Assembly: GCA_025504975.1 (NCBI GenBank)
Contig: JANUWI010000012.1
Span: 1,282,567-1,346,566, forward strand
DNA: 64,000 bases
From: Plenodomus lindquistii
Lineage: Eukaryota > Ascomycota > Dothideomycetes > Pleosporales > Leptosphaeriaceae
Direction of reading: 5' to 3'
Below, piece by piece: positions 49,246-58,492 of the stretch (its first letter is position 1; every line of letters begins with the position of its first letter). The notes under the pieces are model-generated. The model was given only the letters and a program-made list of their open reading frames with translations. It did not search any database and was not told where the DNA came from. Both the position numbers and the translations under genes were made by a program.

Positions 49246-50733
49246 CTATGGAATTCCATTGGTCTTTACATCTCCCACCCTATCCATGCTATCGAGTCCG
49301 TTCACACCATCTGCATCTTCTAAAGTGTGCTTCTTCTGCAATTCCATCAAGGTATCCGCACTCCCAGGTGGTTGAACCCATCCAACAATCTCAAAAGCAG
49401 GATCGGCAAGCTTGAACAAGGCCCGCCAGTTATCCAAAGTCCTCTCCTTGCCGCCAAATTGCACGAGCATCTGCATATCCAAAGCTCTCATAACCCGCTC
49501 CGTGCACAGATTCTCAGTACCGGGCTTTCCTATAACCTGTTCAGCGACAATAATACGCGCATCCGGCTTCATGGCCTCCGACAATTGCCGCAGAATAACG
49601 AGACAATCCTTGTCTTCCCAGTCATGTAGAATATGTCGCAGCAGGAAGACGTCGGCTTGGCGCCCGAGTGCAGGTTGGGGATCGAAGAAGGAGTGAGGCA
49701 CAAAGAAAACGCGGCTCATTAGCGAGGATGGAATCTTTGCATCCGCGCTCTGCTTCAGATTCACACTGTCTTGTACAATGATGGTAAGGTTGAGATATGC
49801 CTGGGCGAGGGTGACGGCAACGAAACCATCCGCGCCTCCGATCTAAGAAGTTCACCACAGTCAGAAACCAGTAAGAGTGCGGAAAGCATTGAGCTGGGTA
49901 CAACTTACATCAACAACAATCCCGTTGCCCAGTTCCTCCCATTTAAAACCGCGCACGACGTGGTTCACATCATGCGGCCCTCCGCTTGTAATAATGGCCA
50001 TATACTTTCCATAATCCTGGATGAAAGACGGTCTTTTCTCTGCGTAAGACCACCATGAATCCTTGGTGGAATGAGCGATCTGAAACGGAGCCTTCGTCTT
50101 GTCTTCACCCTCCAGTTTCAGCCAGTCTAGCAGTTTGATCGTGGATGGCCAGCAGATTTCAAGCTGGTACCATAACAGTGGCGATAGCTTCGGAACCTCC
50201 AACGAGGCTTCCGTGTGCGCGACAAAGCCAATTTCCGGCTCGCAGAAGACGTCGTATGTCATGGCCAGGCGCAACACACGGGCCAATATCTCGGCTGGTA
50301 AGCCGCATTTGGCGGCAGCGTCATGCATACTGATTTGACCTTCGGGAGGAATGACTTGGGCGATGCCATAGTGGTTGATGATCTGCAGTGCGACCAAGTT
50401 GTGCTTGTCCTAAACGTTTCCATTGTAAGTATGGTTCCACTCGACTGTTAGACTGACCGGATAACTTACTATGAGTGCCATATTTTTCAACATCTCCGTG
50501 GGTCCCATCACGACTCTTTGAAGGGTCTGGCAAGCGCTCAGCAGGATTACACGAGCATCTTGGTTTCCGAGAAATCTGTCGGCAGCTCCATTCACTTTAT
50601 TGACGCCATTTTGCAGAGAAAACTGGCCATGTTCGTTCGTGGACAGAGACTTGTCAAGCCGATGTGCGGATTGAGTAATGATATCCACCAAGTGATCGAC
50701 ATTTCGAGGCATAGACAGGATTTTTGCAGCCAT
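49246..50733 (-). CDS. S-adenosylmethionine-dependent O-methyltransferase (COMT-like)
   Basis: Three exons: complement of 50,470-50,733, 49,909-50,409 and 49,246-49,842, with GT-AG introns of 60 and 66 bases, giving 453 residues. The N-terminal half is the helical dimerisation region usual for plant-COMT-like and fungal O-methyltransferases. The SAM-binding motif VVDIGGADG (253-261) spans the second splice. The catalytic region LLRHILHDWEDKDC places the likely general-base His at 328, and VAEQVIGKPGTENL follows. Such enzymes methylate phenolic hydroxyls in secondary metabolism, in the cytosol. All frames are open. The start faces that of the P450 gene across 459 bases, which suggests shared control. 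Substrate unknown; a catechol or hydroxybenzoate would fit the neighbours. Confidence 0.9.
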
Positions 50734-51192
50734 TGTTGTACCACGTTGAGTGTTTTATATAGCCTGGAGTCTGAAACGAATAAAACGTAATTGAAGAATA
50801 GATTCAAGAGCGCAGTTCTATTCGTGGGCTAAAGAGTAGATAAGTTTGTTCCAGTCAACTTTTTACGCCCATCTTCATAGAAGGATAATGAGGTAAGATT
50901 TCAGGAAACTTCAAGATCCATTGGCGAAGCGGTTCTGGGATCATCGGATTACTCCATTACCATGGTCGCTTGGCTTGGTAACTGAAAGGGTCTTGCCCGG
51001 TCATTGCCGTATTGGGACATCCACTACGAACTCCATTGGGATGTACTTTTGCCACCTTCGGACCTCGGAAGTGATGTATTACATGAACAAAACACTTGCC
51101 GTTTCAGTGTTCTTCTACCGATCACTCCCATTTTGCGACGCATCAATTTTTCCAATCGACAAAAATCTTCGAACGAACACGAAGCAAGGACT
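50734..51192. promoter_or_regulatory. Bidirectional promoter region between O-methyltransferase and P450
   Basis: 459 bases between divergent start codons. There is room for two promoters but no separate gene. No operator motif was identified with confidence. Confidence 0.5.
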
Positions 51193-52777
51193 ATGATCGG
51201 AAACTTCCTCGCCCTGCTGGGTCTGCCACTTCTTGTCTTGAGCACTATCATATGGCAAATTCTCGTCTACTTCTGGGACTCTAAGGAGCTGAGACGATTT
51301 CCGCAATTGCATCCATTATCAGGGGTCTCCAATCTTCCATTTATGCTTGAGTCCGTTAAAGGTTTTCGATCGAAAACCCTATATGAGCTTCACCACAAAC
51401 GCGGTCACCCAGTAATCAGAATCGGACCAAATTCCCTCTCGTATGGAAGCGTGGACACAATCAAGGTATGCTGACTCTGGAATGGGCGCGAATCGCCTCT
51501 GACGAAGGCTATAGGCTATCTATGGTCACAACACCCGGACCTCCAAGGACAAACAATACATTAATTCAGCAGGCACTCATTTCCATCTGTCAGATGTAGT
51601 GGACAAGAAGGAACATGCCAGGAAGAGAAGAGTGCTAGCATCAGCATTCGCGGCAAAGAACCTAGAAGATTGGGAATATAAGGTCGGGAACAAGACAACC
51701 CGGCTGATCGCTCAATTCGACAGGCACCTACAGCAAACCCCTAGGGAGCCGCTCGATTACCGCTCTTGGACGAACCTCTATACCATCGATTGTCTGGCGG
51801 ACATTTGTGTCAATGAGGAGCTCAAGTGCGTCGATAGAGGTACCGATACAGTCATTGCAGAGGACCTGGCTGGCACGACGGAAAACGTTTCTTTCCGGGA
51901 TTGCTTGTACGCAACCTTCCACTACGTCGGCGATCTCGTCTGGTCCTATGAATGGTTTCACACTATTGTAAGGGTTGCAGATGTTCTAAGTCCCTTCTAC
52001 TCCAGGCTCTTCAAGCTCGCTGCAGGATGGAGTAAGCTTATCCACCATCTGACCAAGAAACGATGGGAGCGCTATGCCCGCGGGGAGAAGATAAATGACA
52101 TCTTTTCCGCGCTGATGGACGACACGTCTGGAAATGCGCACAACCTCGAATGGGGAGAAGTAGTGGCGGAAATTTCGCTCGCAATTAGTGGGTCTTCATC
52201 AACTTCAAACAGCATTGCAAGCACGATGCAACTCCTTATCGAGAATCCAGACAAGCTTCACAAACTTCAGGAGGAGTTAGATGGGGCGTTGGATCCCGAC
52301 GAAGTCGTGGCGGCGTATGATCAGGTCAAATACCTGCCGTACCTGCGCGCGGTGATCGACGAAAGCTTGCGTCTATATCCACCCATTTCGCACGGTCTAC
52401 CTCGTGAAACGCCCCCGGAAGGTGCGCAAATCGGTCAAGACTGGATTGCTGGCAACACTACCGTCTCCATTTCGGCATACGTCGCTCATAGAGACCCCCG
52501 TGCTTTCACAGACGCCGAGGCATTTCGTCCTGAGAGATGGTTGGGCGAAGAAGGCAAGCAGCTACAGACGAACTTCATCGCCTTCTCTGCCGGTGCCCGT
52601 GGATGCATTGGCAGACCCGTATCTTATCTGATGTCAACCGTGTTGTTGGCCAGTCTGGCACACCGATATGATTTTAGCAGATTCGATCCAAAATGGAAAC
52701 CATACCGGCGCGAGACGATGAACTTGATATTGGGGCCCGTGCCCGTAAAACTAAAAAAACGAGCCCCATCGGCCTGA
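51193..52777 (+). CDS. Cytochrome P450 monooxygenase
   Basis: Two exons, 51,193-51,465 and 51,515-52,777, with a 49-base GT-AG intron, give 511 residues. An N-terminal membrane anchor (NFLALLGLPLLVLSTIIWQI) precedes a Pro-containing hinge. An HARKRR tract marks helix C. The I-helix segment is a variant (LAISGSSSTSN), the ExxR motif is ESLR, and the PERF-type region reads FRPERW. The haem loop FSAGARGCIGR is complete, with Cys455 as the axial ligand. The enzyme would sit on the ER with cytochrome P450 reductase as partner and oxidise a small molecule. It looks functional and lies between the O-methyltransferase and the dehydroshikimate dehydratase, so a biosynthetic role is likely. Confidence 0.92.
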
Positions 52778-53817
52778 GGAGTGCTAGGAGAAATTATGTT
52801 TCTTGAAATCACACTAGTTGGCAAGGAGGAGAAGGGAAGAGTTAAACAAATCACTATTAAAGTTAGACTGCATGTAGACTGGAGTTTCGTGTCACTGGGG
52901 GTTGGGGTTGGCGAGCTAACATGTTTGCAGTAGTCTACAATCTATAGAATCCGTCCATTTCATCAATGTATTGAAATTTTCATTACTAAGTACATGACGT
53001 CTTTACCGCAGCCGGCTAAGATCCATTTTCTATCACGAGAACTTTATTTAGTTCGTCCTCCCTATCAACATACATCTGTGTCCCGCAGCTCACGCGTGGG
53101 TAATGAACGCATGAGCGGACCCAATCGCATGTTACTATCACTCCAAACATATTTGCAGGGCCGTTCAAATCAGGTTCAGGGAGAGGAGATCTTAGTTGCA
53201 GTTTATGAACGGGCGTCAGTCAATTCAGGATGGTTACAACTATCCACAAGAAGTTTCGCCGTTCTAGGCTGAATCTTTCTCCATGGAGCTTCTGAAGGGA
53301 GCATTTGGGCGGAAGCTGTCCAAGCTGAATGCATCTCTGCTTGGGAATTCGGATATGTAAAAGCAGAAACAATTCGAATCTGGTGCATAAAACTCCGTTC
53401 CGGGAGTGAAAGAATGCGGATACCAGGTGGTCTTCCCTAACACAATGCTGTCCCGATGTTACTTCGGAGGTAATAGACAGACAATGTTACTAAAATCAGC
53501 ACTCCATGGGGCCAAACAAGATACAGGAGGGTCTACAAAGATACATGGGCTATGATTGGGTGTCTCCTAGGGACGGAACGCGCCCGATGACTAAAAAAGG
53601 AAGTTGGAGTCTAGAGAAGACAATAGGGAAGTACTCAATAGAGAAAGGTTAGTCTTCTCTTTGGATACATGTTTTTGTCAACGTCCACATAAAGGCAAGT
53701 CAACTACAATCGTCCTCGCTCAGTTAATCAAGTTCGATTATTATATGACGGCACCTATCATTCTCTCCTATTCTAACTACCAACATACCAGGCTAAACTT
53801 GGCGTTCCCAACAGAAG
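52778..53817. other. Intergenic between P450 and dehydroshikimate dehydratase
   Basis: 1,040 bases. The frame at 52,994-53,272 has no recognisable content. The second half should contain the promoter of the downstream gene, but no specific site was identified. Confidence 0.4.
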
Positions 53818-54858
53818 ATGCCTTACAAACCAGCTATCCCGTCCATGTCACTTGGTAGAGCGTGGGTACATGAGCTCCCAGACAAACTAAGCCAGGCTGC
53901 TAGTTACGGTTTCGAAGGAGTTGAACTGTTTTTCGAGGATATTGAATACCTAGCCGGTCGTCGTGCCGGTGGGCTTACGCGGGCCAACATTGTTTCCGCC
54001 GCCAGTGAAATCAAACAGCTATGCGATAAGCACTCGCTTGTCATCATCGCCATCCAGCCGTTCTGGTTTTACGAAGGTCTGCTCGACCGTGTCGAGCATG
54101 ATCGGCTCCTCACAGAGAAACTTCCTCTCTGGTTCGAGATCGGTCGCATCTTCAATACCGACACCATTCTCATCCCATCAAACTTCCTCCCGCCCGACCC
54201 AAAAACAGGCCAGGCGCGCACGACAGGCGACAGGAACGTCATCGTATCGGACCTACGTCAGATAGCGGACCTGGGACTTCAACAGTCACCGCCATTTCGG
54301 TTTGCATACGAATCACTTGCTTGGGGCAATCACATCAACACGTGGGAGGAGTGCTGGGACGTTGTGTGCAGAGTGGACCGCCCCAATCTGGGCATTTGCC
54401 TGGATACCTTCAACATCGCGGCCAGAGTGTATGCGGACCCAGCTTGTCCGACTGGCAAAACGCCCAACGCGATGACCGACCTTCAAGATTCTATTTCTCG
54501 CTTGCTCGCCACTGTCGAAATCGACAAGGTTTTCCTCGTTCAGGTGGTAGACGGGGAGAGGCTGGCGGCGCCGTTGCTCAAGGGCCACGAATGGTATGTT
54601 GAAGAGCAGCCTAGCCGGATGAGCTGGTCGCGAAATGCGCGTTTGTTTCCCTTTGAACAGGAGCTCGGCGGCTACCTGCCTGTGGTTGATATTGCGAAAG
54701 CAATTTTCGACCTCGGGTTCGAGGGATGGGTGTCAATGGAACTGTTTTCGCGTACCACGACTGATTCTGATCCGAGGACGCCGGAGGAACACGCGAAGAG
54801 GGGAATGCAATCGTGGCAGAAGCTGGTGCAAGAGTTGGAGTTGGAGTTGAAGTATTAG
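53818..54858 (+). CDS. 3-dehydroshikimate dehydratase (QutC / Qa-4 type)
   Basis: A single exon of 346 residues from ATG at 53,818. The N-terminus PAIPSMSLGRAWVHELPDKL with GFEGVELFFEDIEYLA is characteristic of fungal quinate-pathway 3-dehydroshikimate dehydratases, members of the xylose-isomerase-like TIM-barrel superfamily. Probable metal-binding acids lie in FAYESLAWG, ICLDTFNIAARVYADP, VQVVDGERL and WVSMELFSR. The enzyme dehydrates 3-dehydroshikimate to protocatechuate (3,4-dihydroxybenzoate). The other quinate genes (quinate dehydrogenase, catabolic dehydroquinase, permease and the activator/repressor pair) are not in the window. It is therefore either a relocated catabolic paralogue or a biosynthetic enzyme that works with the nearby DAHP synthase. 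The gene ends about 40 bases before the AT-rich block. Confidence 0.9.
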   Translation: MPYKPAIPSMSLGRAWVHELPDKLSQAASYGFEGVELFFEDIEYLAGRRAGGLTRANIVSAASEIKQLCDKHSLVIIAIQPFWFYEGLLDRVEHDRLLTEKLPLWFEIGRIFNTDTILIPSNFLPPDPKTGQARTTGDRNVIVSDLRQIADLGLQQSPPFRFAYESLAWGNHINTWEECWDVVCRVDRPNLGICLDTFNIAARVYADPACPTGKTPNAMTDLQDSISRLLATVEIDKVFLVQVVDGERLAAPLLKGHEWYVEEQPSRMSWSRNARLFPFEQELGGYLPVVDIAKAIFDLGFEGWVSMELFSRTTTDSDPRTPEEHAKRGMQSWQKLVQELELELKY

Positions 54859-54897
54859 GTGCGATACATAAGCCCTAATTTTTGCTGTAAGGTACCG

Positions 54898-54920
54898 TGC
54901 CTGTGCACCTAATAGGCTAC
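54898..54920. repeat. AT-block boundary motif, second copy
   Basis: CTGTGCACCTAATAGGCTAC marks the left edge of the AT-rich block and is the reverse complement of the motif at 19,927-19,946. It lies 40 bases after the dehydratase stop codon. Confidence 0.5.
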
Positions 54921-55115
54921 CCTAATAGCAATGCAGCTAGCCTAAAAATAAAGCTTTAAAGCTACCTATAATAACTATAATTATAAAGGCTTTTAATATT
55001 ATAGTAAATAGATATTAATATATAATTTATATAACTTATATTTTAATAAAATATTTATTTAGTAGCTATATATAGTAGTTTTAAATAGTAGTTATAATAG
55101 TAAAAAACTATTAAT
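54921..55115. mobile_element. AT-rich RIPed sequence left of pogo copy 2
   Basis: No open frames and no recognised motif. It ends at the TA (55,114-55,115) that borders the pogo copy. Confidence 0.5.
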
Positions 55116-57050
55116 ATATTCTACTAGTTAATTTTATAATCTAGTAAGTCTAATAGATTTTTTTAGTATTATAAATACTAAATATTTAATTATTATTCTT
55201 ATTACTATTAATATCTAACTCTACTACTATAAAGTTTAAATCTAGTTTAAATATACTTTTTAAACTTTATTAGTATATATAAAAATTAACCTAGTTTTTT
55301 TATAATTACTATAGTAATAGATATCTAGTTAAATAGATATTTTACTACTACTACTATATATATATTTTAATAAAGTAAATACTATAGTTAAAATCATAAT
55401 AGCTTATAATTTAAATTTAGTACTATATTTAAATTTTTTTTTATAATTTTTTTTTTTTTTTACTTTTTTTTTATTATTTGTATTTATTACTTTTTAACTT
55501 TATAAATTTAGGCTTAAAAAAAGTATTTTAATATAGTATTAATTTAGCTTTTTTTATAAACTATAAAAAACTAGTTTATATAGTAATAAATAACTAAATA
55601 AAAAATTTATATATAAACTTTAACTAAAATCTAAATTTATAAATATTATTTAGAGTTTTAAATTACTATAAATTTATTAGTAAAAAAAGTTAAAATAGAG
55701 TAAATAACTAGTAATAAATATAATCTAATAATATATATATATTAGTAAAAACTAGCTTTAATACTTTAAAATTTTTTTAATAGTTATTAACTATAGATAT
55801 ATTAAAAAACTAATTTTTAAGAATAATTTTTTTTTAATATAAAAAATATATTAGTATACTAAATTTAATATGTATTAGAAATGTTTATAATTAGATAGTA
55901 AAAGATATACTATATAAAAAACCTAAAAAATATAAAATAAATAAATAAAAATAGAAAATATTAGAATTTTATTTTTTATATAGTAGTTTTTAAATATTTA
56001 GTTAAAATAGTTTTTATAATTATTTAAAATTAGTAACTAGTTTTTTTCTATTTTTTATATTTATATATATATTAAAGTATTCTAACTACTATAGTTTAAA
56101 TATATAATTTATCTAGCTATTTTTAAAAACTTATAGTTTTTTATTACTAAAAATACTAGCTTTTTTATACTATATAGAGATATATATATTATTTTTATAG
56201 ATAATAAAAAGTAAAGTTATTTTTTTAAAAAAATTTATATTATAAATAATAGTAATCTATTTATATTTATTTAAGTAGATAAATCTAGCTAATTATATAT
56301 TTTAAAGTTTCTTATAACTTTTATAAATCTAATTATATTTATTTAGAAACTAGTTTTGTTAAAATTATAGATATTATTATTCTAGATACTATATTTAGCT
56401 TTTATTTTATCTATAAATTTAAACCATATACTAATAATTTTTAGATTTTTCTACTTTATTTTTTTTTATTTTCTTTATTTTTAATTTATTTTTAATTTAT
56501 TTTTTCTTTATTTTTTATTTATTTTTTTTTATTTTTTTTTATTTTTTTTTATTTTTTTTTATTTTTTTTTATTTTTTTATTTAGTTAAAAGCTAGTTTAA
56601 GCTAACTAAAATATATTATAAAGTAATTAGTTTAGTATTTACCTCCTAGTATTCTATTATATACCTCTAGTATTTTATTAGCTATATTTTCTACTTTATA
56701 TAGCTAGAAAGTAAACTTTTATAAATTAAAATTAAAAATATATTAGATAATTATCTACTTTTTAGTAGTAGTAAGCTTTAAGTAGGTAAATTATATTAAA
56801 ATATATAGAGTTATTCTATTAATTCATTAAAAAAGTCTATAATAATTAACGCTAAAAGTTATAGCTATAGTATAGTAGCTTTTAAATTAGCTAGTTAAAT
56901 AGACTTATGTAGTAAACTATATTCCTTTTTAATTCTATATTACTAGTTTATAATATTATTAGTTTATAGTATAGTAGTAAAATAAATATAAAGCTTAGTA
57001 ACTTTTAACTAGTTTACTAATTTAACTAGTTTACTAGTAGAATAAACTAT
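55116..57050 (-). mobile_element. Pogo/Fot1-type element, copy 2: RIP-degraded, uninterrupted
   Basis: It matches the intact element at 61,283-63,129 in reverse orientation from end to end, with changes mainly in the RIP direction. The left terminal repeat reads ATATATTCTACTAGTTAA (55,116 on) after a TA. The right one reads AACTAGTTTACTAATTTAAC then AGTTTACTAGTAG, ending near 57,050. It lacks both insertions that split copy 1, so it supplies the empty-site sequence. At about 1,935 bases it is some 90 longer than the intact copy, mostly from the T-rich expansion at 56,461-56,580. Heavily damaged with no open frame. Confidence 0.85.
56461..56580. repeat. Low-complexity tract with 10-base unit (A plus nine T)
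   Basis: Five consecutive ATTTTTTTTT units lie at 56,521-56,570, with related T-rich text to the left. It sits inside pogo copy 2 and is absent at that point in copy 1 and the intact copy, so it expanded after insertion. Confidence 0.85.
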
Positions 57051-57490
57051 TATCTTTTAATAGATATTATAAATTCCTTTAATATATTATAAATTCTTTA
57101 TTTAGTTATAATAAATACTAGAAATAGTAAACTATATATTAGTTTTATTATAGAATTTTAAAGCTTTATAGTTTAAAATATTATATATTATTACTATTCT
57201 AGTATTTTAGTATAAAAACTATAGTATTTAATAGTAAACTATATTATAGTAAAAGATTATATTAGCTAGTTACTAATAGATTTATACTTTAAAAAACTAT
57301 ATTAGAAACTTTTAACTAATATTCTTTTTAATAATAGATTTAAAATACTTTAAAAATTAATATTTTTAGTATATTATAGACTTTATAGCTTATTTATATA
57401 TATAGCTTATTTATAAAGTATATTAGTTTTTTATTTACTATATATAGAGAATTTTAATGTAATAATAACTATAATTATTAATATTAAGGT
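57051..57490. mobile_element. AT-rich RIPed sequence right of pogo copy 2
   Basis: TpA-rich, with no open frames and no recognised transposon motif. Composition returns to normal near 57,500. Confidence 0.5.
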
Positions 57491-57887
57491 ATCTAATAAT
57501 AAGTTTGTAGTGTAGTTCTACGCTACATTGCATTGCATGTTAGGAACTTAATTGTGAAGTCCGACAGCGATCTTTTTGCTCCACTAGCCACGATGGAGCC
57601 GACGTTCGTCGCTATCTGCACGCGCGGATGTAAGGCCCTTCATCGATGCGACAGGGTTTAATTCTGTATCTTAGACGTGAGTACGTCCCGCGCCCCTTCT
57701 ACTTCTTCTCGAGCCTGGAGAAGCTGTGCTGTTCGCGGCGTACGTACTAAGGCTGCAGAGGCAGTTCGCAGCAGACAGTGAAAGCACGAATTGTTACGCA
57801 CGCCTCCAGAAGCTCACGCCACACATTGTTGGCTCGAATATGCACGTCAAGTTCGACTAATTTTGTAGAGACGCAGTCAGGCAGAAT
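57491..57887. other. Balanced sequence upstream of the hypothetical frame at 57,888
   Basis: An ATG at 57,592 opens a frame of 22 codons (MEPTFVAICTRGCKALHRCD) that ends before 57,665. It may be a first exon or a relic. Nothing else was recognised. Confidence 0.3.
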
Positions 57888-58274
57888 ATGATCACGATAA
57901 CAACACAGGAGGCATGCGACCGTTTTCTGCGTACCGACGTGGCGAAAGAGATGGGAGCGAAGGATTTTGTTATGGATGGCGAAATGGCATCGGGCAACAG
58001 GGCCTTGTGGGGCAATGTGAAAGAGCTGCAGGCGCTGGCGTGGGGCGAGTTCTCCAACGGCGTTTGTAAGGGGATCCTCGGCTGCAGCACCGAACGTCTA
58101 TATATCATTTGGATGTCAATAAGTAAAGACCAAGTGCGCAATAGACAGTTCGGCAGCAACGTCAACACCGCCAATGTCATTGCTGCTATGTTCGTTGCGT
58201 ATGAGAGTGATCTCTTGAGTGAAACTGCACTTCGCAGAACAGCACAGCTGGAGGATTCAGTTCCTTGTCGTTAG
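57888..58274 (+). CDS. Hypothetical protein, 128 codons
   Basis: An ATG frame with even composition: TTQEACDRFLRTDVAKEMGA, ALWGNVKELQALAWGEFSNG, RLYIIWMSISKDQVRNRQFG and NTANVIAAMFVAYESDLLSE. The codons look like real coding sequence, and an upstream exon is possible. No family was recognised and no signal peptide is evident. It sits between a RIPed block and the Zn2Cys6 gene. Confidence 0.4.
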   Translation: MITITTQEACDRFLRTDVAKEMGAKDFVMDGEMASGNRALWGNVKELQALAWGEFSNGVCKGILGCSTERLYIIWMSISKDQVRNRQFGSNVNTANVIAAMFVAYESDLLSETALRRTAQLEDSVPCR

Positions 58275-58492
58275 AACGAGCCTAGTATAGATCCAGCTTA
58301 TGTTCTCCATGTCTGCCTATGTTCGAATTACCATATTCAGCGTCATTCCCCGAATGCAAATGTCATTCACATTAAAGGCCCCACATACATAACAGTTAAG
58401 ATCGCCTTTACTGTTCGCTAAACTACAAGACGTCAATCGAGAAGCCACTCTGTTCTCTCCCTTCCTACCGTTGACACCGACCAACAGCTATA

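Noticed and set aside
53818..54858. Full quinate-use gene cluster around the dehydratase
   Set aside because: No quinate dehydrogenase, catabolic dehydroquinase, permease or activator/repressor pair was found in the window.
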